From Bosea sp. AS-1 (GTDB lineage: Bacteria; Pseudomonadota; Alphaproteobacteria; Rhizobiales; Beijerinckiaceae), in assembly GCF_002220095.1 (NCBI RefSeq), contig NZ_CP022370.1:124001-188000 (forward strand): a stretch of 64,000 bases of DNA. Direction: 5' to 3'. The notes beneath the pieces were generated by a model. It searched no databases, was not told where the DNA came from, and saw only the letters and a list, made by a program, of their open reading frames with translations. The position numbers and the translations under genes were made by a program. The stretch's first letter is position 1, and each line of letters begins with the position of its first letter. Shown piece after piece: positions 10,039 through 18,153 of the stretch.

Positions 10039-10919
10039 GCGCGCCTCCCTCGGAGAACGCGGCAGCCGGCACTGAGGCTTTCCCTCCGGTCGAATTCGGC
10101 CGATCCAGCGAGGGCTTCCCGGTTGCACGCGTCGGCGACAACGCCTTTGCGATGCTGCCAGGGCCCAACCAAAGGCATTATCTCGCATCGGGCTGGCGGA
10201 TCAGCCGGCCGCTTGTCGAATGGCGTCGGTCGGACTTCTTCGGCCATGACGGGGCGCTCTCCGATGAGGCGGCGTTTCGCGCCAGGGTCGCGGAGAACGC
10301 CGAGCACCAGCGCGAGCGCAAGGCGCTCGGGCGCCGCGAGGCTCATTCCCGCGCCCCCACGCCCTGGGGCACATCGCAGGGCGCGACCGAATATGCCGTG
10401 GGCGTCATATGTCATTCCACGGCAGGACATGGCGGCTTCCATCTCTCGGCCGAACGCAACCGCAAGGTCCACCCGATGCTGCGGGTGCCCAGCGGCTATT
10501 ATGAGGAGGATGAAGCCTGGGCGATCGTCGCGATCACCTTTCCAGAACTCTTCACAGGCTTCGAGCGTCGCTGCGCCGAAAAGACCCTGCAAGACAGCTG
10601 GCCTGACGCCTGGGAGGCGATCTTCGCGACCGTTCTGCAACCGGGCGAGTCCGTAGAGAAGGACCGGCGCGCTTTCGAGCGCGAGCATGCCACGGACTGG
10701 ATCGTGGTATCGGCGATCACCTCGAGCCGGCAGAAGGGTATGATCGAATGCGTCGCGACGCTGGGCCGCAAGCGCGCGCCTGGTACGGAGAAACGACGCT
10801 TTCTGGTCCCCGCCGGCGAATATGAGGTCGGCCGCTTCGGCTTCGTGATCGATCCGGACCGCCACCAGGTCTATGGCGGGCCATCGGACTTCGTTGGCTG
10901 GCAGGGGAGGGCCTCATGA
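10035..10919 (+). CDS. DUF7007-like plasmid protein
   Basis: A 294-residue soluble protein starting with an ATG that overlaps the previous stop (ATGA). Features include a central PTPWGTSQGATEYAVGVICHSTAGHGGFHLS stretch with paired His residues and a PSGYYEEDEAWAIVAITFPELF motif, recognised from the DUF7007 group of plasmid proteins. No biochemical role is known. It has no signal peptide or membrane segment. It overlaps the following small gene by four bases, so the three genes are translationally coupled. Confidence 0.6.
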   Translation: MSAPPSENAAAGTEAFPPVEFGRSSEGFPVARVGDNAFAMLPGPNQRHYLASGWRISRPLVEWRRSDFFGHDGALSDEAAFRARVAENAEHQRERKALGRREAHSRAPTPWGTSQGATEYAVGVICHSTAGHGGFHLSAERNRKVHPMLRVPSGYYEEDEAWAIVAITFPELFTGFERRCAEKTLQDSWPDAWEAIFATVLQPGESVEKDRRAFEREHATDWIVVSAITSSRQKGMIECVATLGRKRAPGTEKRRFLVPAGEYEVGRFGFVIDPDRHQVYGGPSDFVGWQGRAS

Positions 10920-11239
10920 ACCCTTCCCCGGATCGCCGCGTGCAGCTCTGCCGGATGGAAGCGGCTCGCCGACAGACGCAGCGCCAACTCGACATCATCC
11001 AGCGCCAGATCACGCGTCGCATGACGGCGCTGATCCCGACACTCCAGCCGCGCCGAACCAGCTACCGGCGCGGCAAGCCGCCTGATCCGCGCGCCTTCCT
11101 CGAGCGCTACCGCTCGAATCTCGCCGCGCTGACCGCGGAGCGGCAGCCCGAGATCGATGCGCTCTCGCGCAAGCTCGTGCGGCAGGACCGGGCGATCGCC
11201 GCGCTGCGAGACCGCCGCGGAATTTCGCCATCTCCATGA
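10916..11239 (+). CDS. Small basic helical protein, unknown function
   Basis: A 107-residue Arg-rich protein (Arg-rich RRTSYRRGKPP segment) with two long predicted helices: one near the N-terminus (QLCRMEAARRQTQRQL) and one covering roughly residues 62-98 (ERYRSNLAALTAERQ onward). Coiled-coil character suggests a DNA- or protein-binding accessory factor, but no family is recognised. The start codon overlaps the stop of the DUF7007-like gene (ATGA), which supports it as a real third gene of that operon. Confidence 0.55.
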   Translation: MNPSPDRRVQLCRMEAARRQTQRQLDIIQRQITRRMTALIPTLQPRRTSYRRGKPPDPRAFLERYRSNLAALTAERQPEIDALSRKLVRQDRAIAALRDRRGISPSP

Positions 11240-11316
11240 CGTATCGGCGCGCTTGCGACGGCGAAGCCGGATCATGCTGTCATAGCGTGCATGATGCATC
11301 CGGCGCGGTGCTGCCC

Positions 11317-11751
11317 TTACCAGCCCAGATCGGTTTCGGCGAAGTCGTCGCCCTTATAGGCTACCTTGATCCGGTAGGCCTTTGCACAGGCGTAGGAGAA
11401 GCAATCGCCCATGTTCAGCCTCGCGGGATGATTGACGATCTTGCCGAACCGCTGGGCCGCATCGAGGGCCTTCGTGCCGACGTCGCCGGAGATCATGGCC
11501 TCCTTTGCCTCGATATCGGCGATGAACTGATCGACAAGCTGCCGGGCCTGCGCCAACATGTCAGGCGTCGCGGGCTTGTCGCGGCCTTTGGCCTCGGCCA
11601 TGCGCCGCGTCAGGGACAGCGCCGCTTCCATCCGCACGACAGCCGACACGTAGAACGGTCCGTCATGCTCCCCGAGCCTGTCCATAAGATCACCGGCGTC
11701 GCTCTCCTGCGCGAGGATGGCGACGATCACCGACGCGTCGACGAACAGCAT
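11317..11751 (-). CDS. vapC: VapC-type PIN-domain ribonuclease toxin
   Basis: A 144-residue PIN domain. It shows the acidic positions of the family: Asp in MLFVDASVIVAI, Glu in SAVVRMEAAL, and Asp in LNMGDCFSYACAKAY followed by YKGDDFAETDL. VapC toxins cleave tRNA or rRNA with Mg2+. The start at 11751 overlaps the antitoxin stop (TGATG); an in-frame ATG at 11766 inside the antitoxin is less likely. Together with the upstream antitoxin gene it forms a stabilisation module of the backbone. Confidence 0.9.
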   Translation of the reverse strand: MLFVDASVIVAILAQESDAGDLMDRLGEHDGPFYVSAVVRMEAALSLTRRMAEAKGRDKPATPDMLAQARQLVDQFIADIEAKEAMISGDVGTKALDAAQRFGKIVNHPARLNMGDCFSYACAKAYRIKVAYKGDDFAETDLGW

Positions 11752-11990
11752 CAGTCTTCGCCCCACATCTCATCGGTTTCGCGCTTGTGATCGCCGGGCG
11801 CGAACGGACCTGCCGCCCGCGCCATGGCGAGGGACTTGGCAAGCCGATCCCGCATAGGCAGACTGCCTTTTCGATGGGCGATTTCGTGCTTGAGGGCGGC
11901 TTTCACCGCCTCCACCTTGGAGGTTCTGGTAAGGCCGACCAGTTCCGCGGTCAGCTTATCGACCTCCGGATCCTTGATATAAAGGGGCAT
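11751..11990 (-). CDS. vapB: VapB-type antitoxin
   Basis: A 79-residue protein starting MPLYIKDPEVDKLTAELV, the pattern of the small transcription-factor-type VapB antitoxins (PSK family) in which an N-terminal ribbon binds the operator. The C-terminal tail (FAPGDHKRETDEMWGED) would wrap the PIN toxin. It is first in the operon and its stop overlaps the vapC start. The clustered ATATCC/GGATAT repeats just upstream are its probable operator. Confidence 0.85.
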   Translation of the reverse strand: MPLYIKDPEVDKLTAELVGLTRTSKVEAVKAALKHEIAHRKGSLPMRDRLAKSLAMARAAGPFAPGDHKRETDEMWGED

Positions 11991-11995
11991 GGATC

Positions 11996-12038
11996 ATATC
12001 CTTTTTGGGATATAAGGATATGCTCGTTTTCATATCCC
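11996..12038. promoter_or_regulatory. vapBC promoter/operator with four half-sites
   Basis: Four copies of one half-site occur in 43 bp: ATATCC at 11996-12001, GGGATAT at 12007-12013, GGATAT at 12016-12021 and ATATCCC at 12032-12038. They form two facing inverted pairs directly upstream of vapB. This suits cooperative binding by a VapBC complex. Confidence 0.6.
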
Positions 12039-12119
12039 GGCAAGTTTCCGTGTTGGGGATCGTTCACGACAGGGGCGAGGTCACGCGCTCCCCGGCACCC
12101 AGGCAGCGCTCATAAGAGC

Positions 12120-12363
12120 CTCGCGGCTATCGCGCAGCACGCTGCTCCTGCTTCGCTACGGCCGAGGCAATCCCACTTTGAAGACCTTGACCACGCTCGC
12201 CCATGGTCTCGACGTCTCGGTCTGGAGCCTGCTTGGGGTCCACGACGAGCATGTGCGGGAGGACATTGAATCCTTCGGGCTTCCGCCTGACGGCATCGTT
12301 GAGCTCCTGGCGAGCGAGATTGGCGCGGACGCGCCGAGTGCTCAACCAGGCCGACAGCTCTGA
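12120..12363 (+). pseudogene. Remnant of an XRE-family regulator (C-terminal part)
   Basis: An open stretch contains GRGNPTLKTLTTLAHGLDV followed by SVWSLLGV and then an acidic tail. This closely matches the end of the HTH domain of the intact XRE gene at 30,960-31,328 (GAGNPTLKTIERLA and SVFELLGF). No N-terminal helices or plausible start precede it in frame, so it appears to be a truncated relative. Confidence 0.55.
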
Positions 12364-12955
12364 ATCGCGCGGGGGAGATGGCTGGGAGCTGCGAGCTACA
12401 TGCTGGACCGCACGGCGCCGGCGAAGGCAGGTGGATCGCTTCGTTTCCCTCTCCGTCCTGATCGACCGGCGCGAAGTCCCGGCACGCCCGTCATTTCGGC
12501 CACGGCCTCGGTCGATCGGCAACGCCCGAGAATCCGGTTGCGCGCCTGGCACTAACCCAGGCCGCCGGCCATAGTCACGCCGCGCCAGCATTTGCGGAGC
12601 GGGAGGCTCATTCGAGGGGAGCGGAGGCCACGGCGCCTTCCTCCGGCAGTGTTCCCGGCTGAACCGCGCTCGCTGGCATCGCCTCGGGTTTGTTGCGGTC
12701 TGAACCGTCGGCCGTGCGTTTCAAGGCCGCGTGCCGCGCCGCGTGGCGGCCGGCCTCCGCCGATCTCGCAAGCCGGGGGGCGCCTCCTTCGCGAGGGCTG
12801 AAAGCCCTGCTCCTCCGCGTCCCCGGCCCGCTCGCCTGGCAAAGGCCGGACCTGTGAAGCGCCCGGCTTGCGCCGGTTCCTGTCGACCGCACCCGAGGGG
12901 ATGCCGGCAAGCGCCGGCCAGACTCCCCGGGAGCAATCGAAGAAAGGATGACGAC
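12364..12955. other. Gap without a convincing gene
   Basis: About 590 bp of GC-rich sequence. Open frames on both strands have low-complexity, Arg/Pro/Gly-rich translations with no recognisable motif. An AAAGGA site near 12,942 belongs to the next gene. Confidence 0.5.
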
Positions 12956-13543
12956 ATGGCCACGACCGCTCAATCTCACCGTCAACCCGCCCGCGTCGTG
13001 CAGCTGCGCAAGGGCACCACCCTCGAAATGGTCCGCCTCGCCTGCCCGGATACGACACAGGCCATGCGCATCTCTGAGAGCTTCGGGCTTACCGTTCTCG
13101 ACAGCGACGGTATCCGTGACCTGCACGAGCGCATGCTCGTCGAGACCGCCGACAGTCTCCACGAGGGGCTCGGCGAGCGGGCGATGCAGATCCACCTCCA
13201 GCGCATCGTTGGGGCCTATGTCGGCTCGGCCCATGGCGCTGGCCAGTTCTACTCCCGCGCCGTCACCGAGGCGCGAGATGCTACGGCCAAATCGGCCTGT
13301 GACGCCCGCGACGAGGACCTCAATGGCCCGGTCGGCTTCGATGGCCAGGCCCAGCGCCGCCGCGAATTCGCAGCCGACATGGGGCTTCAGGCTCATGCGT
13401 TGCTCATGGCGGCCGAGGGCGCCGTCCGAGCCTACGAGCAGGTCGTCGGCGAGAACTGGAAGCCCTTCGAGCGGCCGATGGACAACGTCGGCGCCACCGT
13501 CGACCGCAAGGCGGCCGATCTCCAGATGGCTGCTTTCGGATAA
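12956..13543 (+). CDS. Conserved plasmid protein of unknown function
   Basis: A 195-residue protein with a good AAAGGA site upstream of ATG 12956. It is mostly helical, with a QLRKGTTLEMVRLACPDT segment near the start and long alanine-rich helices (MQIHLQRIVGAYVGSAHGAG, LQAHALLMAAEGAVRAYEQV). There is no signal peptide or known enzyme motif. It stands alone between gaps and ends at a strong terminator. Proteins of this kind occur next to ardC on rhizobial plasmids, but I cannot name the family. Confidence 0.65.
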   Translation: MATTAQSHRQPARVVQLRKGTTLEMVRLACPDTTQAMRISESFGLTVLDSDGIRDLHERMLVETADSLHEGLGERAMQIHLQRIVGAYVGSAHGAGQFYSRAVTEARDATAKSACDARDEDLNGPVGFDGQAQRRREFAADMGLQAHALLMAAEGAVRAYEQVVGENWKPFERPMDNVGATVDRKAADLQMAAFG

Positions 13544-13551
13544 GCCGCACG

Positions 13552-13577
13552 GGGCGGAGCTCCGGCTCCGCCCTTTC
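13552..13577 (+). terminator. Intrinsic terminator
   Basis: A nine-base stem (GGGCGGAGC at 13552-13560, GCTCCGCCC at 13565-13573) with a four-base loop is followed by TTTCTC, just after the gene ending at 13543. The rest of the gap up to 13911 shows no supported gene. Confidence 0.7.
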
Positions 13578-13911
13578 TCGCGTCGTCCGTCTCGATCGTC
13601 TCGACGGGCTTGCGCTTCGCTTTGGTCCGATGGCTCTGCCGCAGCTCGGTTAGGGGGCTTACGCGCCGACCAGGGCAACGAACGAAAAGCGAGGGGGAAA
13701 GCGCTCGCCGCGTCCCGTCCCGGCTGCGGTCCTGCCGGGGCGAGGAGCCGCGCAACGGCTGCGCCGTCCTCCACATGCGTTCCGGCCGTTCGCCACCCCA
13801 TTGGCTTTGCCATGGGCTCGGCTCGGGTGCGCGCCGTCCTGACGCCCCGGCCTTGCGGACCGCCGTGACGGGGTCGCGAGCGGCGCGACCTCCAAATCGG
13901 AGATCAGGACC

Positions 13912-14637
13912 ATGAAAAGGAAGAATGCAGGCGAACGGGCGGACATCTACACCCGGATCACCGAGAAGATCGTCACGGACCTGGAAAAGGGCGTGCGGCC
14001 CTGGATGCAGCCCTGGCGGGCTGGAAATGCCATCGGCCGGGTGACGCGCCCATTGCGGCACAATGGCCTGCCATACGCTGGCATGAACGTCCTGTTGCTC
14101 TGGTCCGAGGCGATGGCGCGCGGCTTCACCTCGCCAACCTGGATGACCTTCAAGCAGGCGATCGAGCTCGGCGGGGCCGTCCGCAAGGACGAGACCGGGA
14201 CCACCGTCGTCTTCGCGAGCCGCTTCACCAAGACGGAGCTCGGCTCCGGCGGCGAGGAGTTCGATCGCGAGATCCCGTTCCTGAAGGCGTACACAGTCTT
14301 CAATGTCGCACAGATCGATCGTCTGCCCGATCGATACTATGCCCGGTCAGAGCCGGTCCTGGATCCGGTCGCGCACATCGAACATGCTGATGGCTTCTTC
14401 GCCAACACAGGCGCGGTGATCCGGCACGGCGGCGACAGGGCCTTCTTCTCGCCTGCTGGCGATTTCATCCAGATGCCGCCATTCGCGACGTTCCGCGACG
14501 TGGAGTCTTATGTCGCGACACTCAGCCACGAAGCGACGCACTGGACAGGGACGCCCCAGCGCCTGAACCGCGATCTGACGCGCTACGCCAAGGACAAGAG
14601 CGAACGTGCCCGCGAGGAGCTGATCGCGTTATCCTGA
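13912..14637 (+). pseudogene. ardC: ArdC-like antirestriction protein, 5' part, split by a mobile element
   Basis: The N-terminal domain (ADIYTRITEKIVTDLEKG, WMQPW) is the ArdC ssDNA-binding domain. It is followed by the zincin metallopeptidase domain with the HExxH motif (SHEATH) and part of the next helix (REELIA). The frame then runs into foreign sequence (LS-stop). The missing end is found at 25,769-25,984 in the correct frame, so the gene was interrupted by the 11.1-kb element after ATCGC at 14623-14627. ArdC proteins protect incoming plasmid DNA from restriction. Confidence 0.9.
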
Positions 14638-14656
14638 CACTGTGATCCTGTCTCAG
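14629..14656. repeat. Left inverted terminal repeat of the mobile element
   Basis: It reads TTATCCTGA at the edge and CCTGTCTCAG at 14647-14656. The right end, read inward, has TTATCTGA and CCTGTCTCAG with similar spacing. A second perfect 10-bp inverted pair (GTCAAGCGTT at 14713-14722, AACGCTTGAC at 14743-14752) lies just inside and may be a recombinase arm site. Confidence 0.7.
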
Positions 14657-14896
14657 AATCAGGCATGGGGAGGCATCATCGGCGGTTCCGATGAGGCTCT
14701 TCAGACGTCCGAGTCAAGCGTTCCCGCAGCGTAAGCGAGGACAACGCTTGACGCGGCGGCGACTCCACAAGCTTGTTCATGGGGTGCAGGCAAAGTCCTG
14801 CACCCCTGCCACGTGGCGAACGGGAGAGCGCGAGGGGAACCCCTCGCATTCCAAACAAAAGAGTTGCGCCGAAGGCGCTCCGTTCAGGTATCGTGC

Positions 14897-16315
14897 GTGC
14901 AGTTATATTTTACCGACCTTGGCGCTGTTTCGCGCCCGCTTTCCATAGATGGTTTCGCAGTGAACACTGCGCCCGGCGCGCTTGACACGGCCGAGCGCGC
15001 CGGGCTGATCGATGACATGCCCTTCATCCTGATGGATGACGGCAGCTACGATCTTGATCTCAACCGGTTCTTCCGCGCCTGTCCCGCTATGGGGGCGCGA
15101 TCGCCGAACACGTGGCGCTCCTACGCACGCGATATTCTTGTTTGGGCACGCTTCCTCCACGAACGCCGCGGCGGCAAGACGGTCTGGCAGGCCGACCGCC
15201 ATGACGTGTTGGCGTTTCATCGGGCACGGCGCCTGTCGGACGCCGCATACCGCATTTCGGCGTCGAGCTGGAACCGTTGCGTTGCCGCGCTTGACAAGCT
15301 TTATCGCTGGGCCGTTGAAGAGGAGATCATCACGACCTCGCCCTTCGGCTACGGCGTCGCGCTACGGCGGGCGTCGGGTAGGCGCGCCATGGTGGCCGTC
15401 ACGACGAACCGGGCACGTGAGCGCGCAGCGCGTCGGCACGATACCCGATACATTGACCTCGGCCGCTACCTGCTTTTTCGCGACGTCGGGCTGAGAGGAC
15501 GTCTGCCGGACGGTTCCGAGGATCCTGCGTGGCGTGGCCGCAATGGGGAGCGGAACGCCCTCTTCGCCGAGCTTCTCGTCACGACCGGTTTGCGGCTGAC
15601 CGAGGCCGGCAGCCTGCTCCTGACGGAGCTTCCGCGCCTGACCGAGGCTGGATCGCGCTCAGCGCCGTTCGATCTTGCCGGTCCGATCGCCAAGGGCGGA
15701 CGGCCACGGCGCATCCCTATTCCCCGCAGGGTGCTGAGGATGATCGCCGACTACATCGACTTCGAGCGCACGATTTCCGCCTCCCGGTCCGAACCGGCGC
15801 TGTCCGATCCGCTCTGGCTAATGCCGGTGGACAGGAAGGTAAGAGATGACGCAGGCAAGCGTGTTCGGGTCGACCGCCTGACGCCACGCGAGCGCCGGCG
15901 CGTGCTGATCGGTGCACCCGCTACGGCGCAGCATGCCGTGCTCTGGCTGACCGAATGCGGCCAGCCTGTCCCGCCGGCCACCTGGGAAGCTGCCTTCCGC
16001 CGGGCCTGCGTCCGCTGTCGTCGCTTCGGCATCGAGATCGACGTGACGCCGCATACCTTGCGGCATACCTTCGCCGGCAACATGCTCTCCATGCTGATCC
16101 GCGAGCAGATCGGCTCGGTGTTCGATCCGCAGGACCGGCACGGCGCGGCCTACCGGCGGATTCTCTGCGATCCGCTGCAGAAGCTGCAGCACCTGCTGGG
16201 GCACGCCAGCGTGACCAGCACCTACATCTATCTCGACAGCCTTGCCGAGGCGCAGGAGCTGGTCGAGGCGGCCGCGGATCGCTGGGCAGAAGATACGGCT
16301 GGAGATGCCGCATGA
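14897..16315 (+). CDS. Tyrosine recombinase 1 of the trio (TnpA-like)
   Basis: About 472 residues from GTG 14897; the start is uncertain because the frame is open from 14813 and GTG 14960 is another option. An N-terminal SAM-like core-binding domain (SPNTWRSYARDILVWARFL) is followed by the catalytic domain. All catalytic elements are visible: Arg in TTGLRLTEAG, HxxR in TPHTLRHTFAG, and His plus Tyr in LLGHASVTSTYIYLD. It is the only one of the three with a full R-HxxR-H-Y set, so it is the likely strand-cleaving integrase of the element. Its stop overlaps the next start (ATGA). Confidence 0.85.
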   Translation: MQLYFTDLGAVSRPLSIDGFAVNTAPGALDTAERAGLIDDMPFILMDDGSYDLDLNRFFRACPAMGARSPNTWRSYARDILVWARFLHERRGGKTVWQADRHDVLAFHRARRLSDAAYRISASSWNRCVAALDKLYRWAVEEEIITTSPFGYGVALRRASGRRAMVAVTTNRARERAARRHDTRYIDLGRYLLFRDVGLRGRLPDGSEDPAWRGRNGERNALFAELLVTTGLRLTEAGSLLLTELPRLTEAGSRSAPFDLAGPIAKGGRPRRIPIPRRVLRMIADYIDFERTISASRSEPALSDPLWLMPVDRKVRDDAGKRVRVDRLTPRERRRVLIGAPATAQHAVLWLTECGQPVPPATWEAAFRRACVRCRRFGIEIDVTPHTLRHTFAGNMLSMLIREQIGSVFDPQDRHGAAYRRILCDPLQKLQHLLGHASVTSTYIYLDSLAEAQELVEAAADRWAEDTAGDAA

Positions 16316-18153
16316 TTGCCGCGATGACTGCCTTAAAGCGGTGGCCGGGCCGCCGTGCACTGTTTCCCGAAGCCTTGCCCGACCCCGAGGGTGAAGCCGT
16401 CGCTGCGATCGCGTCGCTGCGCTTCTCCGTCACGCTTGCGGACCGTAGCAAGACAATCGACCTGACGATGCTCAGCGGCCGCAGGGCGTTGGCCCGGAGT
16501 TTTGCCGGTGCTCTCTGGCGCGCCTGCCAGGTCGGCGGTCCGGCCGGCTCGATCTCGACCGCTTCCGCCTATGCCAATGCGCTTAAGACGTTCTGGCGGT
16601 ATCTCGACGCCGTTAGTCCCCACGTCGTCAGATTGTCCGACGTGAGCGCCGCCTGCATCGACGGCTTCGACGCCTGGATGGAGGAGAGCGGCCTGCATCC
16701 CAATCACCGGCTGCACCGGATGAGCAAGGTGCTCAACTTGCTGCGGCTCGCCGAAGCCGCCGAGCCCGGCCGCCTGCCGCCCGATGCCTCGCGGCGCTTG
16801 ATGTACACGAGCGACCGGCCGGGCGTGCGCGCCCGGCCGCGTGATGCCTATGGCGACGATATCGCGAAGGCGTTGCGGACCGCGGCACGCACCGATCTGG
16901 CCGCCATCATCCGTCGCTTCGCTGACGCAGATCGAATGCCGACGGTCGAGGACGCCTTTCGAAGCAGCGCGCTCGCGGCGGCACACGAAGCGGCCATGGC
17001 GGCGATCGATGCGGAAGGCGTCATTGGGCACAGGCATCCTCTCTTCAAGCGGCTCTACACACTCCGCCGTGAGAGCGGCTTGCCGAACGATCGCCTGATC
17101 CACGATCTGCATGGCCGCCGGCACCTGCTCGCCGCCGACCTCGTGTCGCTCATAGTCCTTGTCTCGCTCGACACGGGGCTCGAGATCGAAGCGATCAAGG
17201 ACCTGCGGGCAGATTGCCTGAAGAATCCGGCGGGTGGCTATGTCGAGATTGAGTATTGTAAGCGGCGGGCGCGCGGCGCTGAGTGGAAGCGGCTGCGCGT
17301 GCGCGACGGCGGTTCCTCGACTCCGGGCGGTCTGATCCGCAAGGTGCTGCAGTGGACCGGCCCGGCGCGAGACCGGCTCGGCGCCGATACGCTCTGGGTC
17401 CACTACGCCTGGGGCCGCTTGATCCCGCGCGTGCTTGGCATGAAGGAGCCTGTGGCTTCATGGACCCGCCGGCATGACATCCGCGATGAACAGGACCAGC
17501 CCCTTCGTCTCAACCTGACTCGCCTGCGCAAGACTCACAAGGCGGCATGGTACCGGCGCACGGGCGGCCAGCTCGAGCGCTTTGCCGTTGGGCACAGCAC
17601 CGCGGTTGCGGCCAATCACTACGCCGACATTCCCGCGCTTCGCCATATTCACGAAGCCACGATCGCCGACGCCATGAGCGATGCGCTTGACGCAGCCCTG
17701 CGTCCCTGCGTGCTGTCGCCGGACGAGGAAGCGGCCGTCCGGGTCGATCCCGACCACGCGACCGGTCTTCCCATTTCCGGCGCCGCCGCTGTCACCGCGT
17801 TGCTCCGCGGCGAACAGGATGTCTGGCTCGCCAGTTGCGGCGGGTTCTACGCGAGCCCGTTCGGCCCAGAGGGCGAAGCCTGTCCGTCGCCCTTTTGGGG
17901 CTGTCTCGAATGCAGCAACGCGGTGATCACGGCCCGCAAGCTGCCCGCGCTGCTGTCGTTCCTCAGCTTTATCAGGACGCAGAGACAAGCGCTCACCGAA
18001 GCCGACTGGACGACCAAGTTCGGCCGCGTTCATGGCCGGATCGCCGATCAGATCCTGCCCCGGTTCAGCGAAGCCGAGATTGATGAGGCGCGACAGGCTG
18101 CGGCTGCGGACCCGAGGCTGATCTACCTTCCGCCTGAAGCGGGAGCGCCATGA
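16312..18153 (+). CDS. Tyrosine recombinase 2 of the trio (TnpB-like), atypical active site
   Basis: A 613-residue recombinase-like protein starting at the ATGA overlap with gene 1. The core-binding region includes TASAYANALKTFWRYL. In the catalytic domain the first Arg is replaced by Glu (DTGLEIEAIKDL) and the first His of HxxR by Thr (LTRLRKTHK), while GHS and the terminal Tyr (NHYADI) remain. A C-terminal extension has a Cys-rich segment (CPSPFWGCLECSNAV), possibly metal-binding. It may assist rather than catalyse, as a partner of recombinase 1. Its stop overlaps the third gene. Confidence 0.8.
   Translation: MIAAMTALKRWPGRRALFPEALPDPEGEAVAAIASLRFSVTLADRSKTIDLTMLSGRRALARSFAGALWRACQVGGPAGSISTASAYANALKTFWRYLDAVSPHVVRLSDVSAACIDGFDAWMEESGLHPNHRLHRMSKVLNLLRLAEAAEPGRLPPDASRRLMYTSDRPGVRARPRDAYGDDIAKALRTAARTDLAAIIRRFADADRMPTVEDAFRSSALAAAHEAAMAAIDAEGVIGHRHPLFKRLYTLRRESGLPNDRLIHDLHGRRHLLAADLVSLIVLVSLDTGLEIEAIKDLRADCLKNPAGGYVEIEYCKRRARGAEWKRLRVRDGGSSTPGGLIRKVLQWTGPARDRLGADTLWVHYAWGRLIPRVLGMKEPVASWTRRHDIRDEQDQPLRLNLTRLRKTHKAAWYRRTGGQLERFAVGHSTAVAANHYADIPALRHIHEATIADAMSDALDAALRPCVLSPDEEAAVRVDPDHATGLPISGAAAVTALLRGEQDVWLASCGGFYASPFGPEGEACPSPFWGCLECSNAVITARKLPALLSFLSFIRTQRQALTEADWTTKFGRVHGRIADQILPRFSEAEIDEARQAAAADPRLIYLPPEAGAP

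Noticed and set aside
12608..13813. Minus-strand frame of 401 codons across 12.6-13.8 kb
   Set aside because: It is antisense to the gene at 12956-13543, which has a good ribosome site and a terminator. The antisense translation is low complexity.
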